From positions 496,001-560,000 of the forward strand of contig NZ_JAMQPN010000001.1 in NCBI RefSeq assembly GCF_026151655.1: 64,000 nucleotides of DNA. The letters are read 5' to 3'. This stretch comes from Leptospira soteropolitanensis (GTDB lineage Bacteria; Spirochaetota; Leptospiria; Leptospirales; Leptospiraceae). A program made the translations under genes and the position numbers. Shown here in pieces: positions 18,827 to 27,482 of the stretch. The notes under the pieces are model-generated. The model was not told the DNA's origin. It searched no databases and saw only the letters and a program-made list of their open reading frames with translations. How positions within the stretch are numbered: the first letter of the stretch is position 1; each line of letters opens with the position of its first letter.

Positions 18827-19264
18827 TTGAAAGTCCTAACTTTTTATGACCTATATGATCTAAAAGATCATGTCGATCAAAACAGATTACCGAGTTTTAA
18901 GATCTATTTTTTGGAAAACAATCGGGTCCTTTTTTTACATTCTTATGTGGGGATAGGAGGGGGTCTTTGGATTACTGATTTTAAAACGTATGGGTTAACC
19001 TATTTTGCTTTAGGTAGAAAATTTACTACAAGTGAATCTACTTTTTCCTTTGCTTTTGAAGATGTATACACTTACCCTGAACAAAATATTTATGAAAATA
19101 CCTTTCTGTTGCCAGTAATAAATGAAAAATATAAGATTAATATCAAATTAGAAATCTTATGTAAAAGACCTAACGGACTTGCTGAATGTTACTTTGTCAA
19201 TAATCAATCGAAATATCGAGGATTCGAAGAAGAAGATTATTATATTACTTCTCTAAAAATTTAA
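18827..19264 (+). CDS. Uncharacterised protein
   Basis: 145 residues from TTG 18827. No signal peptide, membrane segment or recognised motif; composition is rich in aromatic residues and beta-formers (GGGLWITDF, YYITSLKI). It follows the DUF1801 gene after 25 bases and may be co-transcribed. Coding is supported by length and plausible composition only. Confidence 0.5.
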   Translation: MKVLTFYDLYDLKDHVDQNRLPSFKIYFLENNRVLFLHSYVGIGGGLWITDFKTYGLTYFALGRKFTTSESTFSFAFEDVYTYPEQNIYENTFLLPVINEKYKINIKLEILCKRPNGLAECYFVNNQSKYRGFEEEDYYITSLKI

Positions 19265-19337
19265 TATAGGTTGAAATCAAAAAAATCTGAATAATTGTTA
19301 TAACTAAATATTAGAATTCAATAATATAATTTTGAAT

Positions 19338-19430
19338 CCCTGCGCCACCGATCGAAGCGGAAATCCTTTCCGTATAAAATTCATTTTTGTTATTGGAATC
19401 AGATTGGAAAGATTGGAGCGAAAAGCGGGG
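19338..19430. repeat. Imperfect long inverted repeat, intergenic element
   Basis: Left arm 19345-19372 (containing GAAGCGGAAATCCTTTCC) and right arm 19406-19430 (GGAAAGATTGGAGCGAAAAG) can pair imperfectly over about 20 bases, with an AT-rich loop. The element is GC-richer than its surroundings. It resembles REP-like or hairpin intergenic elements. An apparent plus-strand reading frame across it (19332-19613) is probably not a gene. Confidence 0.45.
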
Positions 19431-19446
19431 TCATTATACTTTGAGA

Positions 19447-19477
19447 TTGGGAAACCTCGAACCATTCGAGGCGCCCC
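19447..19477. repeat. Perfect short hairpin next to the efflux operon end
   Basis: CCTCGAA (19454-19460), loop CCA, TTCGAGG (19464-19470), with outer TGGG and CCCA also able to pair. It lies 50 bases past the stop of the TolC-like gene and could be its transcription end, but no T-run follows on the minus strand. Confidence 0.45.
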
Positions 19478-19520
19478 ACTTGAAAATTACAGAACTACTA
19501 CTTTCAGAAACGATGCAACC

Positions 19521-20948
19521 TTAGAAGTTGCTCGTTTTTCTTTCGCCTTCTGGTTCCTTTTGACCTCTCCATCCGCCGCCAAGTGCTTTATACAAACCAA
19601 TGTTAGATTCTAATAAGCTGTATTTTAATTCATATACTTCAATTTGAGCTTCTAAGAAGTCGCGTTGTGTAAATAGAACGTCAATGTAATCAATTCGTCC
19701 GGCTTTAAACAGAATGTTAGAAATTTCAACAGATTCTTTTAAATTTAAAACTTGTTTTGTTTTTGCTTCAAATTTTTGATTTAAGTTTTTAATTTTTACA
19801 ATTTGATTGGTGACTTCCGTAAAAGCTTTTAAGAGTGATACTTCATAATTGTATATAGCTTGAATTTGCATATTATTTGCAGTCGCGTAGTTTGCTTCAA
19901 TTGCTTTTCTATTAATAAGAGGTGCGATGATTCCACCACCTAATCCGTATGCTAAGGATACTGGGGTACCTTTAAAGTGTTTTGAATTAAAGGCTTCATA
20001 TCCAATATTTCCATCTATCATAAGTGAAGGATAAAATCGAGCTCTTGCAACTTCGACATCCAATTTTCTTGATTCTAAAATGAGTGTTGCTTGTTTGATG
20101 TCTGGTCGATTTTCTAATAGATCAACAGGCACTGATTTTTGAATTTCAGGTAATGAGATATCCAAAAAATCTTCGGATTTTCTTGCTATTTTTTCAGGAA
20201 ATCTTCCTAACAAAAAATTCAATCGGTTTTCTGTAATTGCAATGCGTTGGACTATATCGTATTTTCGAGCTAAATTTTTTGAAACCTCTGCCTCAAAACG
20301 TTTTACGGCCAACGATGTTGTTCGTCCTGCTTCTCTTTGAAGAACGACAATGTCTTTAACTTTGGATAATACATCGATATAGTTTTCTACTAAAGTGAGT
20401 TGATTGTCCAATGCGATCAGTTCAAAATAGGTATCAGTTATTTCAGCTACCAGGTTAGTAACTACATATCGTTTTCCTTCAATTCCTGCCAAATAACGTA
20501 GATAAGCTGATTTAGTTGCGTTCCTAAGTTTTTTCCAAATATCAATCTCCCAACTCATTACAAGACCACCGTGGGCAAAGAGAGTTGGGGAATTGGCATT
20601 CGGTGTACTAAACCTTTCTTTTTGTTCGCTTCCACCGTCAGCTTGAATTGAAAGTTTAGGAAGGTATTCCCCTTGTCTCGCAAAAACTTCATTATTAGAA
20701 ATATTGATTTCCTGTTCCAGAATAGCTAGTTCCTGGTTATTTTCTATCGCAATTTCGATTAAATCAACTAACTGTTGTTCTTTGAAAAATTCTTTCCAGA
20801 TTTGATTTACTAACTTTTCAGATTTCTCCGAAGTTTCCCAATTTAAAAATTCTTCAGGTAATTTTAAATCCTCTTTATCTCTTTGGAGAAGGGCAGGAAT
20901 ACAGGAAAAATTTAATAAGAACAAGATAGGCAAAATGATTCGTTTCAT
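19521..20948 (-). CDS. Outer-membrane efflux lipoprotein, TolC/NodT family
   Basis: 475 residues. The signal peptide ends LLNFSC, a lipobox. Duplicated OEP repeats give long helices (for example ATKSAYLRYLAGIEGKR, EIDIWKKLR and ENRPDIKQATLILES), the usual signatures of RND outer-membrane factors. It forms the outer-membrane channel of the tripartite pump with the two genes upstream. The start is one base after the permease stop. There is no metal-binding sequence, so drug or organic-solvent export is the better guess. Confidence 0.92.
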   Translation of the reverse strand: MKRIILPILFLLNFSCIPALLQRDKEDLKLPEEFLNWETSEKSEKLVNQIWKEFFKEQQLVDLIEIAIENNQELAILEQEINISNNEVFARQGEYLPKLSIQADGGSEQKERFSTPNANSPTLFAHGGLVMSWEIDIWKKLRNATKSAYLRYLAGIEGKRYVVTNLVAEITDTYFELIALDNQLTLVENYIDVLSKVKDIVVLQREAGRTTSLAVKRFEAEVSKNLARKYDIVQRIAITENRLNFLLGRFPEKIARKSEDFLDISLPEIQKSVPVDLLENRPDIKQATLILESRKLDVEVARARFYPSLMIDGNIGYEAFNSKHFKGTPVSLAYGLGGGIIAPLINRKAIEANYATANNMQIQAIYNYEVSLLKAFTEVTNQIVKIKNLNQKFEAKTKQVLNLKESVEISNILFKAGRIDYIDVLFTQRDFLEAQIEVYELKYSLLESNIGLYKALGGGWRGQKEPEGERKTSNF

Positions 20949-20949
20949 C

Positions 20950-23900
20950 TTATTTATTTCCTTTCTTAATTTTTTTTCTTTCCGATTCGGCTTTGATGTA
21001 AGTAGATTCAGATTCAGAGAGCGGCATATTGTCTTCTCGATAAATTAAGGTTTTTCCTTTTGCAATATTTCCGAAGATAATATATAAACCTGGAACAATT
21101 ACTACTCCAAAGATAGTTCCGAATAACATCCCACCTAACGCGCAAGCTCCGATAGTATGATTGGCAATTGCTCCTGGACCAGTGGCAAAAACGAGAGGCA
21201 ATAAACCTGCAACGAAAGCAAATGAAGTCATTAAAATGGGACGAAATCTTGCTTTCGCACCTTCAATTGCAGCATCAAAAACTGTTAATCCTGCCTCTTG
21301 CCTTTGCCTTGCAAATTCAACAATTAATACCGCATTTTTTCCGAGAAGGCCGATCAACATAATCATTCCAATTTGAGCATAGATATCATTGGCAAGTCCC
21401 AACAATTTTAATAGAAAGAAAGTTCCGAATATCCCTGGAGGGAGAGAAAGAATTACAGAAAAGGGAATGATGAAACTTTCATATTGTGCAGAGAGTACGA
21501 GATAAACAAAGATGATCACTGCCAAAAAAATAAAGATAGCTTCATTCCCTCTTGCTGCCTCGTCATAAGAAAGACCCTCCCAACCTACTTCAAATCCTGA
21601 GGGAAGATTTTTTGCGGCTTCTCTGATTCCCTGAATGGCATCGCCGGTTGTATAACCTTCGCTTGGAAGTACGTTAATAACTGATGATGTATAAGCATTA
21701 TATCTAGTAATCTCATTGGCACCTTGTTTTTGTTCCAGAGATAAAAATGCAGAATAGGGAACCATTTCTCCTTTATCATTTGGTGTGAATAGTTTTAAAA
21801 TATCAGACGGCAATCTGCGAAACTCTGGAAGTGATTGAACATATACTTTAAAAAATTGATTAAAGCGAATGAAGCCCTGTTCGTAAGTGCTACCAACGAG
21901 GATATCCAGATTATCCATAGCTTCGCCTATATTGACTCCTTTTTGCATAGCTAGCTTTCGATCCAATTTTACTTCAAGTTGTGGAAACTTAGCTGAATAA
22001 AAAGAAAATAGTCCTGTTAATTCTTTTCTTTTTCTAAGTTCAGCCATAAATTCTTCATGAATTTTATCAAAGGCCGTATAATCTCCACTATTGGTTTTAT
22101 CTAACAATCTAAACATAACTCCTCCGGCGGCACCAAACCCTGGTACTGCGGGTGGTTCAAAAAATTCTATGATTGCACCGAAGTTTTTGGTTTTGTGTTC
22201 GAGTTCTTCCATTACATCGTGAACTGAATTTTTTCGATCTGACCAATCTTTTAAACTTATCAGACATGTACCTGCATTGGAACCTTCTCCTTCCGTTAAA
22301 ATTTCATATCCAGCAAGTGAGGCTACGGAGTCGACTCCTTCAATTTTTAATGCTACATCTTGAAGTTTGCGTGCGACATCATTGGTTTTTTCAATGGTAG
22401 ATCCAGGTGGTGTTTGTATAACTGCATAAATCATACCCTGGTCTTCTCCTGGAACAAATCCTGCCGGAACTATTTGTGATAAAAATAAAAATCCAGCTGT
22501 GAAACTAAGTAGGATAGAGACAACAAATACTCTTGATCCAGAAAAACGATGCATTAGTTTTACATATTTTTCAGTTAGCTGCTCAAAGTAATAATTGAAT
22601 TTATTTAAGAATATATCAATTGGATTGTGTGTCTTTTTATTATGTACGTGAGGCTTTAATATCATTGCCGTTAATACCGGAGTAAGTGTTAAAGCTACAA
22701 ATCCAGATAAGACAATTGAGGTTGCCATTGTGATTGCGAATTGCCTGTAAAAAACTCCCACAGGACCAGACAAAAAAGTAACAGGAACAAAAACTGCTGT
22801 CATTAGAAGTGTGATCGCGATCACAGCTCCGCTGATTTCACCCAAAACATTTTTTACTGATAAATAAACACTTAGATGGTTTTCTGTCATTTTTGCGTGA
22901 ACAGCTTCAACAACAACAATGGCATCATCCACAACGATACCGATGGCAAGTACCATAGCAAATAGTGTGATTAAGTTGATAGTAAGCCCTAGAGCCAACA
23001 TAAAAGAAAACGCTCCAATTAAGGATACCGGTACTGCTATGATGGGAATCAGTGTAGAACGCCAATCTCCGAGAAAGATAAATACTACGATGGCAACAAG
23101 TACGAATGCTTCGACAAGAGTATGAATTACTTTTTCAATGGCTGCATCTATAAAGCTAGATACATCGTAACTGAGTTTATAATCCATTTGTGGAGGAAAT
23201 GTTTTTTTCAGTTCTTCTAATTTTGATTTAATATCTTCGATAACTTCCTTTGCGTTACTTCCTTCTGTTTGTTTGAACATGATGGCAGCAGCAGGGTGGC
23301 CATCAACGTCGGAATAAATATTATAAAATTCACTATCAAGTTCTACTTTAGAAATATCTTTTAAGTATAAAACTTCTCCCCCGGTTTTTGCTCGAATGAT
23401 GATGTTTTCATATTGTCCGGGTTCGTTGTACCAGCCTTCATAGGTAAGAGTATATTCTAGTGATTGCGCTTGTTTTCCTGAACTTTGTCCAAGTCGGCCT
23501 GGTCTTGCGATGATACTTTGGTTTTCAATAGCTTTCATCACTTCTGCTGTTGTTACGTTGTAGGCACGCATTCTATCAGGATTTAACCACACTCGCATCG
23601 CGTATTGCCTTGTTCCTAATATCTTTGCTTGCCCTATTCCATGAATGCGTTTTAATTCAGGAAGTAAGAAGACTGTAGCATAGTTATAAAGAAACTTCTC
23701 GCTCGCATTGGGATCTTTACTATATAAGTTTACATACAACAACATACTCGGTTGTACTGGTTGAACAAAAATTCCCTCAAGTCGAACCAACTCTGGAACG
23801 CGATACATCATTTGATCTACTCTTGTTTTTACTTGTACTAAGGCATCATTTGGGTTAGTACCTGGATCAAATAATACTTGAATGATGGCATCACCTGAAC

Positions 23901-24150
23901 TTGTTGATGAGGAAATCATGTAACGCATACCGGCAACACCATTGATGGCTTGTTCAAGAGTAGTGATCGTAGATTGTACCAATACTTGTGCACTGGCTCC
24001 AGGAAAGGACAAGGTAATGGTGACCCTTGGTGGTGCAATTTCAGGAAATTGCGATACAGGAATGTTTTTGATAGAAATCAATCCAACAAAGACAATTAAC
24101 ACGGATAAGACGATGGCAAGTACTGGTCTTTGGAGAAATTTTGTAAACAT
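20950..24150 (-). CDS. RND efflux permease, HAE1 (AcrB/MexB) family
   Basis: 1066 residues, full length. It begins MFTKFLQRPVLAIVL with IPVSQFPEIAPP, the standard HAE1 N terminus, and has the paired aspartates of TM4 in IGIVVDDAIVVVEA. Two large periplasmic loops and twelve membrane segments are apparent. It is a proton-driven exporter of hydrophobic or amphiphilic compounds. It sits between the adaptor (12-base gap) and the outer-membrane factor (one-base gap) in one operon. Confidence 0.95.
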   Translation of the reverse strand: MFTKFLQRPVLAIVLSVLIVFVGLISIKNIPVSQFPEIAPPRVTITLSFPGASAQVLVQSTITTLEQAINGVAGMRYMISSSTSSGDAIIQVLFDPGTNPNDALVQVKTRVDQMMYRVPELVRLEGIFVQPVQPSMLLYVNLYSKDPNASEKFLYNYATVFLLPELKRIHGIGQAKILGTRQYAMRVWLNPDRMRAYNVTTAEVMKAIENQSIIARPGRLGQSSGKQAQSLEYTLTYEGWYNEPGQYENIIIRAKTGGEVLYLKDISKVELDSEFYNIYSDVDGHPAAAIMFKQTEGSNAKEVIEDIKSKLEELKKTFPPQMDYKLSYDVSSFIDAAIEKVIHTLVEAFVLVAIVVFIFLGDWRSTLIPIIAVPVSLIGAFSFMLALGLTINLITLFAMVLAIGIVVDDAIVVVEAVHAKMTENHLSVYLSVKNVLGEISGAVIAITLLMTAVFVPVTFLSGPVGVFYRQFAITMATSIVLSGFVALTLTPVLTAMILKPHVHNKKTHNPIDIFLNKFNYYFEQLTEKYVKLMHRFSGSRVFVVSILLSFTAGFLFLSQIVPAGFVPGEDQGMIYAVIQTPPGSTIEKTNDVARKLQDVALKIEGVDSVASLAGYEILTEGEGSNAGTCLISLKDWSDRKNSVHDVMEELEHKTKNFGAIIEFFEPPAVPGFGAAGGVMFRLLDKTNSGDYTAFDKIHEEFMAELRKRKELTGLFSFYSAKFPQLEVKLDRKLAMQKGVNIGEAMDNLDILVGSTYEQGFIRFNQFFKVYVQSLPEFRRLPSDILKLFTPNDKGEMVPYSAFLSLEQKQGANEITRYNAYTSSVINVLPSEGYTTGDAIQGIREAAKNLPSGFEVGWEGLSYDEAARGNEAIFIFLAVIIFVYLVLSAQYESFIIPFSVILSLPPGIFGTFFLLKLLGLANDIYAQIGMIMLIGLLGKNAVLIVEFARQRQEAGLTVFDAAIEGAKARFRPILMTSFAFVAGLLPLVFATGPGAIANHTIGACALGGMLFGTIFGVVIVPGLYIIFGNIAKGKTLIYREDNMPLSESESTYIKAESERKKIKKGNK

Positions 24151-24161
24151 AAATGATTCTC

Positions 24162-25280
24162 CTAGTGAGCCGCTAAATCAAAACTTTTTATTATGTTTTC
24201 ACGTGATTCTACTTTGTATTTAATAACATCATCATCATGGACTTTACCAAGTCCTTCAAGAAGGATGATATCGTTTTCTGAAATCCCTGATTCAACTACA
24301 AATAAATGAGGTATTTCATTTGCTATTTTGATTTCAGTAGCTTTGATTTTACCTTTAAGGTTAACAATATAAACATAATGTTTGTCTAGAACTTCAAAGG
24401 TAGCTTTTTGAGGAATGATCAAAGCATCTTTTAGTTTTTCATGAACAACAACATTTCCAGTTTCTCCATGACGTAAAAGTCGATCTGGGTTTGGAAATGT
24501 GGCCCGAAATGGAATGGTTCCTGTTTCGCTGTCGAATTCTCCTTCGATTGTATCAGCGATTCCTTCGTATTTGAAAAGTTGGTTATTCGCCATTAGAAAT
24601 TTTACTTTTAATGGTTTGTCACCTGATTTCCTATCGCTTGTAAAATTCAGATAATCTTTTTCAGATACATTAAAGTAAACCCATAGTTTAGAAATATCGG
24701 AGATAGTTGTTAATAGTGTCCCTTCTTCTACTAGACTTCCTAAACGAACTTGAAAACGATCAGTAATTCCAGTAAATGGTGCTGTAACAGTCGCTAAGTT
24801 AAGGTGAATTTGAGCCAAATCCATTGTTGCTTTATTTTTTTTCAGTCTAGCTTTGATTAAAGATAATTCTGTTTGAGAAACTACATTTTCTTTAAATAGT
24901 TTTTCTGTATTTTCGTATTCGATTGAAGTTGATTCATACTCTGCTTTTGCTTTTTCGTATTGAGCATTTACAAGCATAGGCATTACTTGGAAAAGTTTTT
25001 GCCCCTTTTTTACTACCTTACCTTCATCCATATAAATGTTGGTTAAGTATCCTTTTTCGAAGGCTCTGATTTCAATCCGTTGGATCGCTTTTACCTGAGC
25101 TACATAATTTTTTTCTATCGTTACATCTTGTTTCCAAGGATAGGCAGCAGTCAGAGAATTTTTTTCTTCATGATTGTTTGAATGACAATTCACTAGGAAT
25201 AAATTCAGTAAAATAGTATAGGTAATTAGTACAGATAGTTTTTGAGAAAATGGGCTTTTAAGGCCAAAAGAAAATTTCAT
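24162..25280 (-). CDS. RND efflux periplasmic adaptor (membrane fusion protein), lipoprotein
   Basis: About 372 residues from ATG 25280, which has GAGGAT seven bases upstream; the longer reading from 25337 is less likely. The signal peptide ends LVNC (lipobox). Typical barrel-sandwich and hairpin segments are seen: RIEIRAFEKGYLTNIYMDEGKVVKKGQKLF, here split by eye into the lipoyl half, then helices with ENVVSQTELSLIKARLKK and the second lipoyl half with TVTAPFTGITDRF. It links permease and outer-membrane factor. Confidence 0.92.
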   Translation of the reverse strand: MKFSFGLKSPFSQKLSVLITYTILLNLFLVNCHSNNHEEKNSLTAAYPWKQDVTIEKNYVAQVKAIQRIEIRAFEKGYLTNIYMDEGKVVKKGQKLFQVMPMLVNAQYEKAKAEYESTSIEYENTEKLFKENVVSQTELSLIKARLKKNKATMDLAQIHLNLATVTAPFTGITDRFQVRLGSLVEEGTLLTTISDISKLWVYFNVSEKDYLNFTSDRKSGDKPLKVKFLMANNQLFKYEGIADTIEGEFDSETGTIPFRATFPNPDRLLRHGETGNVVVHEKLKDALIIPQKATFEVLDKHYVYIVNLKGKIKATEIKIANEIPHLFVVESGISENDIILLEGLGKVHDDDVIKYKVESRENIIKSFDLAAH

Positions 25281-25372
25281 GGTATCCTCACTTTGTCCAA
25301 TCGGATGTTGAAACAAATGATTTAGATCTAAGATCATTTGGTGCCTTGATGCACCATTAACGGGAAAAGATG

Positions 25373-25738
25373 TTAGATGAAAAAGAGAGGAGGAGCGCGG
25401 GTTTTTGGTTTTTCTAAACTTTCGTTAAAATTTGGTTTTTGTAGTTGGAAAGTTAACGATTCAGAAAAAATTTCAATAGGAAAAGAAATATATGACGTTA
25501 AAGCCGATAGAATCTGTTTTTGATGGAAGGAATCTAATTCTGCTTCCTCTTCAGTCGGTTCGGAGATGTTGTTAATGAAAAAGTTAAAATCATAAATACT
25601 AGAGGTATTGTATGAATTAGTTTTTATGTCAGTGGTAAGGTTTGCTGAATATCCTTCAGTGTTAGTACTGACGAATATCAATGAGAACAGTAAAACTGCT
25701 AGTTTGCTAATCACAGTCTTTTTCATACCTCGACCCAT
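25373..25738 (-). CDS. Small exported protein at the head of the efflux operon
   Basis: 121 residues, with a possible second start at 25726 (MKKT...). There is a signal peptide of about 27 residues ending near EGYSA. The mature part is acidic and lacks cysteines, and it ends in a basic, proline-containing tail, KTRAPPLFFI. No domain is recognised. It is the first gene of the pump operon, 92 bases before the adaptor, with a small hairpin (25339-25356) in the gap. Position suggests a regulatory or accessory role, as with small leader proteins of other RND operons. Confidence 0.55.
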   Translation of the reverse strand: MGRGMKKTVISKLAVLLFSLIFVSTNTEGYSANLTTDIKTNSYNTSSIYDFNFFINNISEPTEEEAELDSFHQKQILSALTSYISFPIEIFSESLTFQLQKPNFNESLEKPKTRAPPLFFI

Positions 25739-25786
25739 CTACTGCCAGCGAAATCCTGAAAGAAGAATTGTCAACAGTTTAAAATA

Positions 25787-25814
25787 ATTCTAAATTCTAT
25801 TCCAATTTTAGAAT
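25787..25814. promoter_or_regulatory. Inverted repeat upstream of the efflux operon
   Basis: ATTCTAAA (25787-25794) and TTTAGAAT (25807-25814) form a perfect 8-bp dyad with a 12-base spacer, about 49 bases upstream of the small exported protein's start on the minus strand. A TTGACA-like box (reverse of 25769-25774) lies between, but no good -10 is seen. It is a candidate operator for a transcription factor. Confidence 0.4.
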
Positions 25815-25852
25815 ATAGGAAGGTGATTCTTTTATTTTTTGGTTAAAAAAGA

Positions 25853-27481
25853 CTATTTTCCAAAAATTATCGCTTCATTTGGCAACAAAAGTAATCCACC
25901 GGTGTCCAACTCTTTTTCAAGTTCAAAAGAAGAAGTTCTGTTTGCTGAGCTGAATAGAATTTCATTTAATATCCACTTTCTTGGATAAGAAACGCTGATG
26001 GGTTTTGATGAAAAATTTAAGAATATATATGTCTCTTCTTTTCCAGCTCTCCTTCTGTAGTATAATACTTGTTTGTCGGAGCTTAAAAGGATCTTTAGTT
26101 TTCCTTTTCTTAAAGATTTTCTATCCTTTCTGATTTGGATTAACTTTTTATATGTGAAAAAAAGGGAATTTGGATCTTCCATTTGTTTTTCTACATTTAC
26201 TGCATTTTTTTCTGCGTACAAAGGGAGCCATGCTTTTCCAGTAGTAAATCCTGTGGTTTCAGAACCATTCCAAGGCATAGGAATTCGTTCTGGATCCCGA
26301 CCAGGATGGAATGGCCAATATCTTTTTCCCACCGGGTCCTGGATTTTATTGTATGGGACTTTTTGGCGTTTCATACCAATCTCTTCACCATAATATAAAA
26401 ATGGGGTTCCTCTCAGAGTTAACATCATGCAGGCTGCAAGTCTAGCTCTTGCAATGGTGTCAGTGCCTTTCTCATACCTTGTGATATGCCGAGGAAAATC
26501 ATGATTGGATAGCGTATAGTTTGGCCAATTATCCTCACCTAATGCTGATTCAAAATCTTTTACAATTTGATAAAATCGTTTTGCCTTCCAAGGAGAGAAT
26601 AAAAACATAAAATTGAACGCAAGATGCAACTCATCATTACGACCGCAGTATGTCGCTGGAAGTAAAACGTTTCCAGGGAAATCTTGCATGATCTCACCAA
26701 CAAACATACGTTTTTCGTCATAAGAATCTAAAAGTTTTCTCATGCGCCGTAGGATTCCATGCATTTCTGGACGATCGCGATCATAAGCATGAACTTGTTT
26801 ATCGTATGGCCTTGGTCCTTTCATAAAGTAAGACGCGTTGTTTCTTAAAAATTCGTCTTTTACATATAAGTTTACCACATCTAATCTAAAACCATCGACA
26901 CCCATATCTAGCCAATACTTCATCATTCTAAATATCGCATCTTCTACATCAGGGTTACGCCAATTGAGGTCAGGCTGTTCTTTGAGGAAAGAATGGAAAT
27001 AATATTCACCTGTTCTTTTGTCATATTCCCAACCAGAGCCGCCAAAGGCACCAAGCCAATTGTTTGGTGGCCCATTGTGATTTGGTTCTTTCCAAATGTA
27101 CCAATCTCTTTTGGGGCTATTCACAGAAGATCTAGATTCGACAAACCAAGGATGGAGGTGGGATGTATGGTTAACCACAAGATCCATAATGATTCGGATA
27201 CCACGTTTGTGTGCTTCCTTTAACAATCGTTTGAAGGTTTGAATGTCACCATACACTGGATCAATTTCTTCATAGTCAGAAATATCATACCCAAAATCGA
27301 ACATTGGAGAAGGATACACTGGTGATAACCAAATAGCATCAATTCCAAGAGAATCTTTGGAACCTGCAAGGTAATCCAATCTCTGGATGATACCTTCTAA
27401 GTCACCAATTCCGTCCCCATTGGAATCTTGAAAACTACGTGGGTAAATTTGATAGATAACTGCTTCTTTCCACCATGCCAT
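25853..27481 (-). CDS. GH13 alpha-glucosidase (oligo-1,6-glucosidase/trehalose-type)
   Basis: 542 residues. It starts MAWWKEAVIYQIYPRSF, the classic opening of GH13 exo-glucosidases. GDLEGIIQRLDYL and VVNHTS follow, and the catalytic nucleophile Asp is in GFRLDVV (about residue 199), with the acid Glu in FVGEIMQ and the second Asp in LSNHDFPR. It releases glucose from alpha-linked oligosaccharides in the cytoplasm; the exact linkage is not told by the sequence. It lies one base from the glnD stop and is probably co-transcribed after it. Confidence 0.93.
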   Translation of the reverse strand: MAWWKEAVIYQIYPRSFQDSNGDGIGDLEGIIQRLDYLAGSKDSLGIDAIWLSPVYPSPMFDFGYDISDYEEIDPVYGDIQTFKRLLKEAHKRGIRIIMDLVVNHTSHLHPWFVESRSSVNSPKRDWYIWKEPNHNGPPNNWLGAFGGSGWEYDKRTGEYYFHSFLKEQPDLNWRNPDVEDAIFRMMKYWLDMGVDGFRLDVVNLYVKDEFLRNNASYFMKGPRPYDKQVHAYDRDRPEMHGILRRMRKLLDSYDEKRMFVGEIMQDFPGNVLLPATYCGRNDELHLAFNFMFLFSPWKAKRFYQIVKDFESALGEDNWPNYTLSNHDFPRHITRYEKGTDTIARARLAACMMLTLRGTPFLYYGEEIGMKRQKVPYNKIQDPVGKRYWPFHPGRDPERIPMPWNGSETTGFTTGKAWLPLYAEKNAVNVEKQMEDPNSLFFTYKKLIQIRKDRKSLRKGKLKILLSSDKQVLYYRRRAGKEETYIFLNFSSKPISVSYPRKWILNEILFSSANRTSSFELEKELDTGGLLLLPNEAIIFGK

Positions 27482-27482
27482 A

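Noticed and set aside
19332..19613. Plus-strand 93-codon frame
   Set aside because: It crosses the inverted repeats and the antisense end of the TolC-like gene; composition is not protein-like.
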